This document shows positions 1 through 8,750 of a stretch of DNA of 35,998 nucleotides, piece after piece. This DNA is from an uncultured Gemmiger sp. GTDB lineage: Bacteria; Bacillota; Clostridia; Oscillospirales; Ruminococcaceae. Position 1 is the first letter of the stretch. Every line of letters begins with the position of its first letter. The notes under the pieces were generated by a model. It ran no database searches. It saw only the letters and a program-made list of their open reading frames with translations, and was not told where the DNA came from. Location of the stretch: NCBI GenBank assembly GCA_944388135.1, contig CALXHP010000014.1:1-35998 (forward strand), in the 5' to 3' direction. Made by a program: the position numbers and the translations under genes.

Positions 1-17
1 CCGCGTGTCGCGGGGGG

Positions 18-977
18 TTAGTTTTCGTCGTCCTTGGTCAGAGAGAAACCAAGGCTGTCCAGCTTGGCCATGACTTCCTCCAGGCTCTTGCGGCCCAGAT
101 TGCGAACCTTCATCATCTCGTCTTCGCTCTTGTTGATGAGGTCGCCCACCGTGTTGATGCCGGCGCGCTTCAGGCAGTTGAAGGAACGGACGCTCAGGTC
201 CAGCTCTTCAATCGTCATTTCCAGCGCCTTCTCACGGCCCTGATCGTCATTGTCGACCATGATCTCCGTCTCGCCGGTCTCGTCGCAGAGGTTCACGAAC
301 AGGTTCAGATGCTCGGTCAGCACACGGGCCGCCAGGCTCAGGGCTTCCTGCGCGTTGCAGGTGCCGTCGGTCCAGACCTCGATAATGAGCTTGTCATAGT
401 CGGTGATCTGGCCTACACGGGTGTGATCCACGGTGTAGTTGGCTTTGAGCACAGGGGTATAAATGCTGTCCACGGGCAGAGTGCTGATGTCGTTTTTCTC
501 GATCAGCGCCAGTTTGTTACGCTCGGCGGGGACATAACCGCGGCCCTTGTCGAAGGTCAGTTCCATGACCAGCTTGGCACCCTCGCCCAGGGTGGCGATA
601 TGCCACTCGGGATTGAGGATCTCCAAGTCATCACCGCCCTTGATGGAGCCGGCGATGAGTTCACAGGGGCCCACGGCCTCTACACGGACGGTCTTGGGGC
701 TTTCGCCGTAGATCTTGGCGGCGACGCCCTTCAGGTTCAGGACGATCTCGGTCACGTCCTCACGTACACCCTCAATGGTGGAAAACTCGTGCACCACGCC
801 GTCGATCTTGACGCTGGTGACAGCCACACCGGGCAGAGAGGACAGAAGCACACGACGCAAGCTGTTGCCCAAGGTCGTGCCGAAACCGCGCTCCAGCGGC
901 TCGACCACGAACTTACCGTAACGACCATCCGGGGAAAGGCTGGCCGTTTCGATCTTGGGGCGTTCGATCTCCATCAT
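18..977 (-). CDS. rpoA: DNA-directed RNA polymerase subunit alpha
   Basis: 319-residue alpha subunit of RNA polymerase, the usual bacterial length. The N-terminal domain (about 1-230) dimerises and carries beta/beta'; it shows the family stretch [19 protein letters not shown] near residue 32. The C-terminal domain (about 250-315) binds UP elements and activators and contains the helix-hairpin-helix stretch [12 protein letters not shown]. It is the last gene of the superoperon in view, 75 nt after rpsD. An AAGGAGG site precedes two consecutive ATG codons (977 and 974); either could be the start. rplQ normally follows and would lie beyond position 1. Confidence 0.98.
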   Translation of the reverse strand: MMEIERPKIETASLSPDGRYGKFVVEPLERGFGTTLGNSLRRVLLSSLPGVAVTSVKIDGVVHEFSTIEGVREDVTEIVLNLKGVAAKIYGESPKTVRVEAVGPCELIAGSIKGGDDLEILNPEWHIATLGEGAKLVMELTFDKGRGYVPAERNKLALIEKNDISTLPVDSIYTPVLKANYTVDHTRVGQITDYDKLIIEVWTDGTCNAQEALSLAARVLTEHLNLFVNLCDETGETEIMVDNDDQGREKALEMTIEELDLSVRSFNCLKRAGINTVGDLINKSEDEMMKVRNLGRKSLEEVMAKLDSLGFSLTKDDEN

Positions 978-1052
978 AAAAACCCTCCTTGTTTCGCTGG
1001 CACACAGAAGTGCCAGTCAGGTTGGAAAAATCGTAGAATAAAGCTAAGAGGA

Positions 1053-1655
1053 TTACTTGGAGTACAACTCGACGATGAGGTGCTCAGCGATGGGCACATC
1101 GATGTCCTCGCGCACGGGCATCTTGACAACAGTGCCCTTCAGAGCGTTCTTATCGCGCTCCAGCCAGGAGGGTAGCAGCACGACGGGAGCGTCCTCGCCC
1201 AGCAGCTTGCTGAACTTGACGGAGGAACGGCTGGACTCGATGACTTCGATCACATCGCCCGGCTTAACCAGGTAAGAGGGGATGTTGACACGCTTGCCAT
1301 TGACAGTGAAATGGTTGTGGGAAACCAGCTGACGAGCGTCGCGGCGGGTCTTGGCAAAGCCCAGACGGTAGACGACGTTGTCGAGACGGCGCTCGACCAG
1401 GACCAGCAGGTTGACACCGGTCTGACCGGGCATACGGGTAGCGGTCTCGTAGTAGGTATGGAACTGCTTTTCCAGGATACCGTAGACGAACTTCACCTTC
1501 TGCTTCTCGTTGAGCTGGGTGGCGTACTCGCTCTTCTTCTTTCTCATCTGGCCGCCGGGGTTACGATTGGTGGTCTTTTTGCCGTAACCCATAACAGCAG
1601 GAGAAATGCCGAGAGCACGGCAACGCTTGGCGATCGGTTGGGTATTTTTAGCCAT
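1053..1655 (-). CDS. rpsD: 30S ribosomal protein S4
   Basis: 200-residue S4, a primary 16S rRNA binder that nucleates 30S assembly and in many bacteria acts as a translational repressor. The N-terminal region lacks the CxxC zinc motif of some S4 proteins (C- type). The S4 RNA-binding domain is around residues 90-155 (RRLDNVVYRLGFAKTRRDAR, then LVSHNHFTVNGKRVNIPSY). The gene lies 20 nt after rpsK with an AAAGGAGAA ribosome site. In B. subtilis rpsD is a separate gene; here it is inside the alpha cluster between rpsK and rpoA. Confidence 0.98.
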   Translation of the reverse strand: MAKNTQPIAKRCRALGISPAVMGYGKKTTNRNPGGQMRKKKSEYATQLNEKQKVKFVYGILEKQFHTYYETATRMPGQTGVNLLVLVERRLDNVVYRLGFAKTRRDARQLVSHNHFTVNGKRVNIPSYLVKPGDVIEVIESSRSSVKFSKLLGEDAPVVLLPSWLERDKNALKGTVVKMPVREDIDVPIAEHLIVELYSK

Positions 1656-1675
1656 AACTCAAATTCTCCTTTCAA

Positions 1676-2080
1676 TCAAACGCGGCGGCGTTTGGGCGGG
1701 CGGCAGCCATTGTGGGGAATGGGAGTCACGTCACGGATCATGGTGACTTCCAGACCGGTTGCCTGCAGGGCGCGGATGGCGCTTTCACGGCCGGAACCGG
1801 GGCCCTTGACGTAGACCTCAACGGTCTTCATGCCATGCTCGATGGCGGCCTTGGCGGCGACTTCAGCAGCGCTCTGGGCGGCGTAAGGGGTGCTCTTACG
1901 AGAACCGCGGAAGTTCAGCGCACCAGTGCTGCACCAGGAAACGGTGTTGCCCTGGGTATCGGTGATGGTCACGATGGTGTTGTTGAACGTGCTCTGAATG
2001 TGAGCAGCACCGGCGCTGATGTTCTTGCGCTCTCTTTTCTTAGTGCGGGTTTTTGCCGCAGTAGCTTTGTTAGCAGCCAT
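1676..2080 (-). CDS. rpsK: 30S ribosomal protein S11
   Basis: 134-residue S11 of the 30S platform, where it helps form the mRNA exit site with S7 and S18. The family core [17 protein letters not shown] is at about 25-41, [20 protein letters not shown] follows, and the end is [10 protein letters not shown]. It sits 14 nt after rpsM and 20 nt before rpsD, with a GGAGG site before the ATG. Length and motifs are ordinary. Confidence 0.98.
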   Translation of the reverse strand: MAANKATAAKTRTKKRERKNISAGAAHIQSTFNNTIVTITDTQGNTVSWCSTGALNFRGSRKSTPYAAQSAAEVAAKAAIEHGMKTVEVYVKGPGSGRESAIRALQATGLEVTMIRDVTPIPHNGCRPPKRRRV

Positions 2081-2094
2081 GTCTCAGTTCCTCC

Positions 2095-2466
2095 TTACTT
2101 CTTTTTGTTCGCGACAGTGCGCTTGGGACCTTTGCAGGTACGCGCATTGGTCTTGGTGCGCTGGCCGCGGCAGGGAAGGCCCTTGCGATGGCGCACACCA
2201 CGGTAGCACTGGATCTCGGTCAGACGCTTGATGTCAAGCGCGACGTTGCGGCGCAGGTCGCCCTCTACCATGATGTTGTTTTTGTCGATGTAGTCACGAA
2301 TCTTGGCTTCCTCGTCGGAAGTCAGGTCCTTGACGCGGGTATCAGGGTTAATTCCGGTTCCGGCGAGAATCTCGTCGGCAGTGGACTGACCAATACCGTA
2401 AACATAAGTCAGACCAACCTGGATCCGCTTCTCGCGAGGCAGATCAACACCAGCAATACGTGCCAT
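2095..2466 (-). CDS. rpsM: 30S ribosomal protein S13
   Basis: 123-residue S13, which contacts the P-site tRNA and the 50S subunit in the 30S head. The start at 2466 gives the family N-terminus [14 protein letters not shown] and has GGAGGTG 6 nt upstream; an in-frame upstream start at 2493 adds nine unconserved residues and lacks a site. The helix-two-turn-helix region ([16 protein letters not shown]) and the basic tail ([17 protein letters not shown]) are clear. The preceding 113-nt spacer after rpmJ carries two hairpins (separate entry). Confidence 0.97.
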   Translation of the reverse strand: MARIAGVDLPREKRIQVGLTYVYGIGQSTADEILAGTGINPDTRVKDLTSDEEAKIRDYIDKNNIMVEGDLRRNVALDIKRLTEIQCYRGVRHRKGLPCRGQRTKTNARTCKGPKRTVANKKK

Positions 2467-2579
2467 AAAGCACCTCCATAAATAACATCCCATGTCCTAG
2501 TCGGGGCCTGCGCCGGGAATCTACGCACTTGGCCCCCAAGCGTTTTGGGTACGGTTTCCGCGGAATGCTCCGCGGACCT
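2467..2579 (-). promoter_or_regulatory. Hairpin-rich spacer rpmJ-rpsM
   Basis: The 113-nt spacer before rpsM is much longer than its neighbours. It contains a strong hairpin at 2553-2578 (two copies of TCCGCGGA separated by four bases, flanked by GG/CC) and a second at 2524-2542 (CTTGG/CCAAG closed by CGC/GCG). Neither is followed by a U tract, so neither is a standard terminator. In E. coli the rpsM leader is the S4-binding control site of the alpha operon; a similar role here is only a positional inference. Confidence 0.5.
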
Positions 2580-2693
2580 TTAGCCCTGACGCTGCTTATG
2601 CTTCGGATTGGCGCAGATGACCATCACGCGACCTTTGCGCTTGATGACCTTGCACTTCTCGCAAATGGGTTTCACGGAAGGTTTTACCTTCAT
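2580..2693 (-). CDS. rpmJ: 50S ribosomal protein L36
   Basis: 37-residue L36, the smallest 50S protein, bound to 23S rRNA. The translation begins [14 protein letters not shown] and has the zinc-binding set C11, C14, C27 and H32 (the C+ paralogue). It is preceded by a GGAGG site and follows infA by 39 nt, its usual place in Firmicutes. It is a real gene despite its small size. Confidence 0.97.
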   Translation of the reverse strand: MKVKPSVKPICEKCKVIKRKGRVMVICANPKHKQRQG

Positions 2694-2732
2694 GATGTTA
2701 ACCTCCTTTTCAAAACACAAGGCGATTCAATT

Positions 2733-2969
2733 TTACTTGGAACGCCAGGTGATCCGGGCCTTGGTCAGGTCGTAGGGTGACATTTCCATCGTGACTTTGT
2801 CGCCGGGCAAAATACGGATGAAGTTGGTCCGCAGCTTACCGGAAATGTGAGCCAGCACGGTGTGGCCGTTGGGCTTGCCCTCTTTGTTGAGCAGCTCGAC
2901 CTTGAACACAGTGTTGGGCATGGCCTCCCGTACGATACCTTCTACTTCAATGACATCTTCTTTAGACAA
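2733..2969 (-). CDS. infA: Translation initiation factor IF-1
   Basis: IF-1, an OB-fold protein that binds the 30S A site during initiation. The best start is a TTG at 2969 giving (M)[12 protein letters not shown], with AAGGAGG 8 nt upstream; an in-frame GTG at 3008 would add 13 unconserved residues and overlap the preceding KOW gene. The product is 78 residues against the usual 72. The extra six are in the loop NKEGKPNGH between two beta strands; the rest ([19 protein letters not shown]) is standard. Confidence 0.95.
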   Translation of the reverse strand: MSKEDVIEVEGIVREAMPNTVFKVELLNKEGKPNGHTVLAHISGKLRTNFIRILPGDKVTMEMSPYDLTKARITWRSK

Positions 2970-2995
2970 GCTGATTGCCTCCTTGAAGGGTTCCG

Positions 2996-3247
2996 TCAGT
3001 CTGCACACGCCGCATCGTAGGCGGCAATGGCATCACTGAGTGATTGATCGCTTTTCAGAAGCTCGTTCGCAAGAACAGTGGTCGTGGGGGCCACATGCTT
3101 GGCTTTTTTCCGCTTCGGGTCCCCTACTTTGCGCAGGTTTCCGTCGGCAAGCCAGAGCATCGGCCCGTCCACGGCCAAAACAGCCAGCGTGCGGGTCTTG
3201 TCCCGCCCGGCCTTGGAGCGTACCAGCTGACCTCTTACAAAGTCCAT
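2996..3247 (-). CDS. KOW-domain RNA-binding protein (YbzG/L14e-like)
   Basis: 83-residue small basic protein in the map-infA slot, where Firmicutes such as B. subtilis carry ybzG. It begins [17 protein letters not shown], a KOW-type beta-strand/glycine pattern resembling archaeal/eukaryotic L14e, followed by a basic patch (DPKRKKAKH, around 43-51). The ATG at 3247 overlaps the 3' end of map by 13 nt and has a GGGAGG site inside map, suggesting translational coupling. Function in bacteria is not established; ribosome or RNA association is inferred from domain and location. Confidence 0.88.
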   Translation of the reverse strand: MDFVRGQLVRSKAGRDKTRTLAVLAVDGPMLWLADGNLRKVGDPKRKKAKHVAPTTTVLANELLKSDQSLSDAIAAYDAACAD

Positions 3248-4008
3248 CCGGGTTCCTCCCAGCCGTGGGTCAGGACTTCCGCACCGGCCGCTGTGATGGC
3301 GAGGGTATGCTCAAAATGAGCTGCCAGACCACCGTCACAGGTTTTGACCGTCCAGCCGTCCTTTAACGTCTTTACCGCGTACTTGTACTGGCACACCATG
3401 GGTTCCACGGCGATGCACATGCCCGGCACCAGCCGCGGGCCACGACCGGCCGTACCGTAGTTGGGGACTTCGGGGTCCTCGTGCAGTTCCTTGCCGACAC
3501 CGTGGCCGACAAAGCTGCGCACGACCGAGAAGCCGTTTTCCTCCACATACGTCTGTACGGCATGGGCGATATCCCCGATCCGGTTGCCGCCACGCGCCAT
3601 CTCAATGCCGCGATGGAGGCTTTCCTTGGTCACATCCAGCAGCCGCTGGGCTTCCAGGTCGAGCTTGCCGCATCCGTAGGTGCAGGCGTTGTCGCCGTTG
3701 AAGCCGTCGATCTTGCAGCCGGTATCGATGGAAACAATGTCGCCGGGGCGGATCTGCTGCTGACGGTTGGGGATACCGTGAATGACCGTGTCATTCACAC
3801 TGATGCACGCCGTAGCCGGGAAGCCATACAGGTGCAGGAAGTTGGGCCTTGCACCGTGGCGCACGATAAAGTCGTAGATGATTTTGTCGATCTCTGCCGT
3901 GGTGATTCCCGGCTCGATCGCTTCGCCGCCAGCCTTCAATGCAGCCGCGCTGATGGCGCAGGCTTTCCGCATTTTTTCCAGTTCAGCGGCATTCTTGATT
4001 TGGATCAT
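3235..4008 (-). CDS. map: Type I methionine aminopeptidase
   Basis: 257-residue metalloprotease that removes the initiator Met from nascent proteins after deformylation. The five metal ligands of the pita-bread fold are visible as D95, D106, H169, E202 and E233, and the substrate histidine is H76 in VIHGIP. There is no N-terminal zinc-finger extension, as in class Ia enzymes. It starts 7 nt after adk and overlaps the KOW gene by 13 nt. Confidence 0.97.
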   Translation of the reverse strand: MIQIKNAAELEKMRKACAISAAALKAGGEAIEPGITTAEIDKIIYDFIVRHGARPNFLHLYGFPATACISVNDTVIHGIPNRQQQIRPGDIVSIDTGCKIDGFNGDNACTYGCGKLDLEAQRLLDVTKESLHRGIEMARGGNRIGDIAHAVQTYVEENGFSVVRSFVGHGVGKELHEDPEVPNYGTAGRGPRLVPGMCIAVEPMVCQYKYAVKTLKDGWTVKTCDGGLAAHFEHTLAITAAGAEVLTHGWEEPGWTL

Positions 4009-4015
4009 GGATGAA

Positions 4016-4648
4016 TTAAGCCTCCAAAAGCTTGAGAAGGAACGCGGTGGTGGCCTCGATGGAACCCTGGTCGGGAACCTCGACGAGCTTGCCGCGCTGC
4101 CGGTAGAATTCCACCAGCGGCTCGGTCTGCTCGTGATAGGCTTTCAGCCGGTCCAGCACGGTGGCGGGCTCATCGTCCTTGCGGATGACCAGCTCACCGC
4201 CGCAGCGGTCACACACGCCCTCTTTGGCGCTGGGTTTGTTGATGATATGATAGCTTGCACCGCAGTTGGCACAGACGCGGCGGCCGGACATACGCTGGAT
4301 GATGGCCTCATCGGCAACCACCAAGTTGATGACCTTGTCGATCTCCACGCCCATCTGCTCCAGGGCTTCGCCCTGTGCAATGGTGCGCGGCATGCCGTCC
4401 AGGATAAATCCCTTTGCGCAGTCGGGCTGCGCCAGGCGCTCCTTGACGATGCCGACGATGACGTCGTCGGGCACCAGAGCACCCGCGTCCATAAAGCTCT
4501 TCGCCTTTTGGCCCATAGGCGTGCCCTCTTTGACAGCAGCACGCAGGATGTTACCGGTCGAGATGGTGGGGATACCCAACTTATCGCAGAGGATCTCTGC
4601 CTGGGTACCCTTCCCGGCGCCAGGGGCGCCCAAAAGGATCATTTTCAT
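4016..4648 (-). CDS. adk: Adenylate kinase
   Basis: 210-residue enzyme for ATP + AMP = 2 ADP. The P-loop GAPGAGKGT is at 8-16 and the NMP-binding region includes TGNILRAA. The LID (about 122-160) carries a structural zinc site C126-x2-C129 and C146-x2-C149, the Gram-positive type. It lies 15 nt after secY, the standard Firmicutes position between secY and map. Confidence 0.98.
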   Translation of the reverse strand: MKMILLGAPGAGKGTQAEILCDKLGIPTISTGNILRAAVKEGTPMGQKAKSFMDAGALVPDDVIVGIVKERLAQPDCAKGFILDGMPRTIAQGEALEQMGVEIDKVINLVVADEAIIQRMSGRRVCANCGASYHIINKPSAKEGVCDRCGGELVIRKDDEPATVLDRLKAYHEQTEPLVEFYRQRGKLVEVPDQGSIEATTAFLLKLLEA

Positions 4649-4663
4649 CGCACATTCCCTTTC

Positions 4664-5968
4664 TTATTCCAGGAACCCTTTGTGGTAACGAGCGGTCATA
4701 TAACCTTCCAGCGCACGGCCGGTCTCCAGCGCAACGCCCACGACGATCAGCAGGCTGGTACCACCCAACTGGATGGAGGTGCCGGTGATGTTGCCGAGGA
4801 TGATGGGCAGGCCCGCGACGATGGCCAGGAAGATGGCACCGATCAGGGTGATCTTGGACAGGGTCTTGGTGATGAAATCACTGGTGGGCTTGCCGGGACG
4901 GATACCGGGAATCGTACCGTTGTTTTTACGGAGCTGGTTGGCGATATCTACGGGATTGTACTGAATCGCAACATAGAAGTAGTTGAATGCTACGATCAGC
5001 AGAACATAAACGATGAGGTAGAGCGCACTGTTGTAGTTGAACGCGCTGAAGAAGGCGTACAAATACGGATGTGCCGCAGCGTCCAGGTTGATGAACCGGA
5101 AGACAAGGCCCGGCAGGCTGCACAACGTCGAGGCGAAGATGATCGGCATAACACCGGTCATGTTGACCTTGATGGGAATGTAGCTGGCCTGGCCGCCATA
5201 CATCTTGCGGCCCACCACGCGCTTGGCGTACTGCACCGGGATGCGGCGCTCTGCGTTGGTCAGGACGACTACGAAGATCACCGCCACCAGGGCGAGCACC
5301 AGCAGAGCGGGCAGGAACAGATAGAACTGGGGTTCACCGTTCTGCGCACGACCCACAATGTTGGTCACCGCACTGTAGACGGAGGACCAGCGGGCCACGA
5401 TGCCGGCGAAGATCAGCAGCGAAAGACCGTTGCCGATGCCCTTGGAATCGATCTGGTTGCCTAGCCAGGTGCAGAGCTGCGAACCGGCGGTGAAAGCCAG
5501 AATGATAACCACGGCAGAGAAGATACCGGCAAAGCCGTCGGTATACTTCAGGGCGCTCATGTTGCGGATGATGAAGTAGTAGCCGATGGACAGCATCAGA
5601 CCGATGGCCGCGCCAACATAGTTGGTGATGCGGCGCATCTTGCGCTGCCCCTCCTCCCCTTCTTTGGTGAGGTTTTCCAGATACGGAATGGCTACCGCCA
5701 GCAGCTGCATGATAATGGAGGCGTTGATGGCGGGCTGCACGCCCAGAGCGAAGATGGTACATTCACTCAGAGCGCCGCCGGACATCATGTTCAGGTACTC
5801 CAGCATATCACCGGTACCGCCGGCAAACATGGAGGACAGCGCGCTGGCCGTGATGTACGGCACAGGGATCGCGCAGCCCAGACGGAACAGAACGAGGATC
5901 AGGAAGGTGAACAGGAGCCGTTTACGGAGATCGTCGATCTTCCAGGCATTCCGGAAGGTTTCAAACAC
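4664..5968 (-). CDS. secY: Preprotein translocase subunit SecY
   Basis: 434-residue polytopic membrane protein forming the Sec channel for secreted and membrane proteins. About ten hydrophobic segments fit the family; LGCAIPVPYI in the first helix region and the cytoplasmic loop AERRIPVQYAKR (C4) are diagnostic. The start is a GTG at 5968 just one base after the rplO TAA, with the GAGGTG ribosome site inside the end of rplO, so translation is likely coupled. Confidence 0.97.
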   Translation of the reverse strand: MFETFRNAWKIDDLRKRLLFTFLILVLFRLGCAIPVPYITASALSSMFAGGTGDMLEYLNMMSGGALSECTIFALGVQPAINASIIMQLLAVAIPYLENLTKEGEEGQRKMRRITNYVGAAIGLMLSIGYYFIIRNMSALKYTDGFAGIFSAVVIILAFTAGSQLCTWLGNQIDSKGIGNGLSLLIFAGIVARWSSVYSAVTNIVGRAQNGEPQFYLFLPALLVLALVAVIFVVVLTNAERRIPVQYAKRVVGRKMYGGQASYIPIKVNMTGVMPIIFASTLCSLPGLVFRFINLDAAAHPYLYAFFSAFNYNSALYLIVYVLLIVAFNYFYVAIQYNPVDIANQLRKNNGTIPGIRPGKPTSDFITKTLSKITLIGAIFLAIVAGLPIILGNITGTSIQLGGTSLLIVVGVALETGRALEGYMTARYHKGFLE

Positions 5969-5969
5969 C

Positions 5970-6407
5970 TTACATCACCTCAGCCTTCCCGCCTGCTTTC
6001 TCGATTTTTTCTTTGGCAGAGGCAGTGTAGGCAGCGACCTTGACGTTGACAGCCTTGGTCAGCTCGCCATTGCCCAGCACCTTGACGCCATCCAGCGTCT
6101 TGGAGATGATGCCGGCCTTCAGCAGGGCCTCGGCATCAACAGTCGCGCCAGCCTCGAACTTCTCGAGGTCAGATACCTTGATGGTAACATACTTGGTCGC
6201 GAAAATGTTGTTGAAACCGCGCTTCGGCAGACGACGCTGCAGAGGCATCTGGCCGCCTTCGAAACCGGCCTTCTTGACGCCGGAACGGGCTTTCTGACCC
6301 TTGTGGCCGTAGCCGGCGGTCTTGCCGTTGCCGGAACCGGCACCGCGGCCCTTGCGGGTCACGGCCTTGCGGGCGCCAGCGGACGCTTTCAGTTCATGAA
6401 GTTTCAT
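5970..6407 (-). CDS. rplO: 50S ribosomal protein L15
   Basis: 145-residue L15, a late 50S assembly protein. The ATG at 6407 gives MKLHELKASAGARKAV and has AGGAGGTG upstream; an upstream in-frame start at 6425 would overlap rpmD and adds unconserved residues. The glycine-rich N-terminal extension (KGRGAGSGNGKTAGYGHKGQ, about 19-38) that penetrates the 23S rRNA is typical. One base separates its stop from secY. Confidence 0.97.
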   Translation of the reverse strand: MKLHELKASAGARKAVTRKGRGAGSGNGKTAGYGHKGQKARSGVKKAGFEGGQMPLQRRLPKRGFNNIFATKYVTIKVSDLEKFEAGATVDAEALLKAGIISKTLDGVKVLGNGELTKAVNVKVAAYTASAKEKIEKAGGKAEVM

Positions 6408-6424
6408 GCTTGCACCTCCTTGCA

Positions 6425-6604
6425 TTACGCCTTGGTCACGACGACCAGGTGGGCGATCTTGGCGATCTTGCCCTGGGTTGCCGCGTTGTCAGGCTGCTCG
6501 GTAACCTCACCGGGACGGTTCAGGCCCAGAGAGTGCGCAACGGCGATCTGCTCTTTGCCGCGGCCGATCAGGCTCTTGGCGAGACGAATGGTAACTTTTT
6601 CCAT
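6425..6604 (-). CDS. rpmD: 50S ribosomal protein L30
   Basis: 59-residue L30, the bacterial short form. The start at 6604 gives MEKVTIRLAKSLIGRGKEQ, with a GGAGGGT site upstream; the longer in-frame ORF from 6637 overlaps rpsE and is not expected. The family region HSLGLNRPGEV and the end HLVVV are clear. It sits 13 nt after rpsE and 17 nt before rplO. Confidence 0.96.
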   Translation of the reverse strand: MEKVTIRLAKSLIGRGKEQIAVAHSLGLNRPGEVTEQPDNAATQGKIAKIAHLVVVTKA

Positions 6605-6617
6605 TGTGGTACCCTCC

Positions 6618-7121
6618 TTAACCCAGGATCTCGGCAACAGTCTTGCCGCGCTTGGCCGCGACGCTCTCGGCGTCGGTCAGGCCGCACAGACCTGCGAAGG
6701 TGGCAGCAGTGACGTTGATGGGGTTGTTGGAGCGCAGGCTCTTGGCACGAATGTCCTTGATGCCGGCGCACTCGAGCACCGCACGGACGGGACCGCCGGC
6801 CAGAACGCCGGTACCGGGAGCGGCGGGACGCATCAGAACGCGACCGGCGCCGAACTCGCCAACGATCTCGTGGGGAATGGTGCTGCCCTTCATGCAAACC
6901 TTGCGCATGTTCTTCTTGGCAGCGCCCTCGCCCTTGCGGATGGCCTCGGGAACTTCGCCGGACTTGCCGACGCCGTAACCGATATTGCCCTTGCCGTCGC
7001 CGACGACGATCAGCGCGGCAAACTTCATGACGCGGCCACCCTTGACGGTCTTGGAAACGCGGTTGATGGAGACGACCTTGGTGATCATGCCGTCATCTTG
7101 TTCTCTTCTCTGCATGGCCAT
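6618..7121 (-). CDS. rpsE: 30S ribosomal protein S5
   Basis: 167-residue S5, which with S4 controls decoding accuracy and lines the mRNA entry path. The N-terminal dsRNA-binding-like domain contains [22 protein letters not shown], the site of spectinomycin-type substitutions, and the C-terminal domain contains [15 protein letters not shown] and RSNNPINV. It follows rplR by 18 nt with a GGAGG site. Length and order are ordinary. Confidence 0.98.
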   Translation of the reverse strand: MAMQRREQDDGMITKVVSINRVSKTVKGGRVMKFAALIVVGDGKGNIGYGVGKSGEVPEAIRKGEGAAKKNMRKVCMKGSTIPHEIVGEFGAGRVLMRPAAPGTGVLAGGPVRAVLECAGIKDIRAKSLRSNNPINVTAATFAGLCGLTDAESVAAKRGKTVAEILG

Positions 7122-7139
7122 TGTATCTTCTCCCTCCTC

Positions 7140-7499
7140 TTACAGTTTCAGGCCGGCTTCGCGGGCGCCCTCAGCAAGCGCCTGAACGCGGCCCTGGTAG
7201 ACGAAACCGCCGCGGTCGTAGACCACTTCGGTAATGCCCTTCTCGAGGCACTTCTTGGCGATGGCCTCGCCAACCTTCTTGGCGGCCTCAATGTTGCCGC
7301 CGTAAGCGTTGAAATCTTTGTCCATGCTGGACGCGCTGGCCAGGGTAACACCCTTGGTATCATCGATAACCTGGGCGTAGATGTGCTTGGCAGAGCGGAA
7401 AACATCCAGACGGGGACGCTCGGCGGTGCCGCTGATCTTGCCGCGGACGCGGCGGTGACGGCGAAGACGAGCTTCGTTCTTATCAGCCTTATTGACCAT
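7140..7499 (-). CDS. rplR: 50S ribosomal protein L18
   Basis: 119-residue L18, which with L5 and 5S rRNA forms the central protuberance. The basic N-terminus ([20 protein letters not shown]) and the core [20 protein letters not shown] are family signatures, as is the ending [15 protein letters not shown]. It lies 18 nt after rplF. Confidence 0.98.
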   Translation of the reverse strand: MVNKADKNEARLRRHRRVRGKISGTAERPRLDVFRSAKHIYAQVIDDTKGVTLASASSMDKDFNAYGGNIEAAKKVGEAIAKKCLEKGITEVVYDRGGFVYQGRVQALAEGAREAGLKL

Positions 7500-7517
7500 A
7501 ATGTTTCTCCTCTCCTA

Positions 7518-8066
7518 TTATTTACCCTTGCCGGCTTTGCCTTCCTTGCGGATGACATACTCGCCAACATAGCGGATACCCTTGCCCTTGTACGGCTCGG
7601 GCGGGCGCTTGCCGCGGACTTCGGCGGCAAACTGACCGACTTCCTGCTTGTCGATACCGACGATGCTAAAATGCAGAGCATCCTTCAGTTCGATCTTGAT
7701 GGTGTCGGTCTCCTCCACCTCAACGGGGTGAGAGAAGCCCAGCGTCAGGACCAGCTTGTTGCCCTGCTTGGCAGCACGGTAGCCAACGCCCTGGATCTCC
7801 AGGTCTTTCTTGAAGCCTTCGGTAACACCCACCACCATGTTGTGGATGATGGTGCGGGTCAGGCCGTGGAGGCTGCGGGCCTCCTTCTCGTCATTGGGGC
7901 GGGTAACCAAAATCTCATTGCCCTCGACGTTGACGTTCATGAGGGGATGGTATTTGGAATGCAGGGTACCCTTGGGGCCCTTCACGGTGATGGCGTGCTC
8001 GGCCGCGTCGACCTTGACTTCCACACCCGCGGGAATGACGATGGGTTTTCTTCCAATTCTCGACAT
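7518..8066 (-). CDS. rplF: 50S ribosomal protein L6
   Basis: 182-residue L6, two tandem alpha/beta domains near the GTPase-associated centre of the 50S. It begins MSRIGRKPIVIPAGVEV and carries the second-domain signature RGKRPPEPYKGKGIRY near residue 150. It starts 17 nt after rpsH. Nothing unusual. Confidence 0.98.
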   Translation of the reverse strand: MSRIGRKPIVIPAGVEVKVDAAEHAITVKGPKGTLHSKYHPLMNVNVEGNEILVTRPNDEKEARSLHGLTRTIIHNMVVGVTEGFKKDLEIQGVGYRAAKQGNKLVLTLGFSHPVEVEETDTIKIELKDALHFSIVGIDKQEVGQFAAEVRGKRPPEPYKGKGIRYVGEYVIRKEGKAGKGK

Positions 8067-8083
8067 TGTCTATTGCCCCTTTC

Positions 8084-8482
8084 TTACCACACAAAGGCGA
8101 GGACTTCACCGCCGACATGAGCAGCACGGGCAGCCTTGTCGGTCATGACGCCTTTAGAGGTGGAGATGATCGCGGTGCCCAGGCCCTTCATGACCTTAGG
8201 CATATCTTCGCAGTTGGTGTAAATACGCAGGCCCGGCTTGGAAACGCGCTTCAGGCCGGCGATAACCGGCGTACCATTGTCCTGGTACTTGAGGGTCAGG
8301 GTGATGGTCCCCTGCTTGTTGTCCTCGGTCACTTTCATACCCTTGATGTAACCCTCGTCAACCAGGATCTGGCAGATCGCCTTCTTCAGGTTGGAAGCAG
8401 GGATATCCACGGAAGGGTGTTTGGCAGTGCTCGCGTTGCGGATGCGGGTAAGCAGGTCCGCGATGGGATCGGTGATTTGCAT
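8084..8482 (-). CDS. rpsH: 30S ribosomal protein S8
   Basis: 132-residue S8, a primary 16S rRNA binder and, in E. coli, the translational repressor of the spc operon. It begins [17 protein letters not shown] and ends with the family block [21 protein letters not shown]. The gap to rpsN is 68 nt, somewhat longer than its neighbours, with a clear AGGAGG site. No clear S8-type regulatory stem was made out upstream of rplE. Confidence 0.98.
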   Translation of the reverse strand: MQITDPIADLLTRIRNASTAKHPSVDIPASNLKKAICQILVDEGYIKGMKVTEDNKQGTITLTLKYQDNGTPVIAGLKRVSKPGLRIYTNCEDMPKVMKGLGTAIISTSKGVMTDKAARAAHVGGEVLAFVW

Positions 8483-8550
8483 GCCACTAACCTCCTTAGG
8501 TTGTGTTTCTCAAAGTGTTGATTTTCGTTCAGACAGAAGCAATCAAGGGC

Positions 8551-8736
8551 TTACCAGGAAGCCTTCTTGACGCCGGGGATCTCGCCCTTGTAGGCCAGCT
8601 CACGGAAGCAGATACGGCAGATACCGTACTTGCGCAGGTAAGCATGGGGACGGCCGCAGATCTTGCAGCGGTTGTAAGCGCGGGTCGAGAACTTGGCAGG
8701 ACGCTGCTGCTTGAGCTTCATAGAAGTTTTTGCCAT
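8551..8736 (-). CDS. rpsN: 30S ribosomal protein S14, zinc type
   Basis: 61-residue type Z S14. Zinc ligands C24-x2-C27 and C40-x2-C43 are intact (RCKICGR and ICRICFREL). It is the zinc-dependent paralogue, not the longer zinc-free form used under zinc limitation in some Firmicutes. It lies 14 nt after rplE in the usual spc order. Confidence 0.98.
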   Translation of the reverse strand: MAKTSMKLKQQRPAKFSTRAYNRCKICGRPHAYLRKYGICRICFRELAYKGEIPGVKKASW

Positions 8737-8750
8737 TGTGGTTCCCTCCC

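Noticed and set aside
3878-5464. 528-codon open frame on the plus strand opposite adk and secY
   Set aside because: Antisense shadow of known genes, with no ribosome site or recognisable protein features.
5622-8120. 832-codon open frame on the plus strand opposite secY to rplF
   Set aside because: It is antisense to several unmistakable ribosomal genes; GC-rich codon use leaves such frames open by chance.
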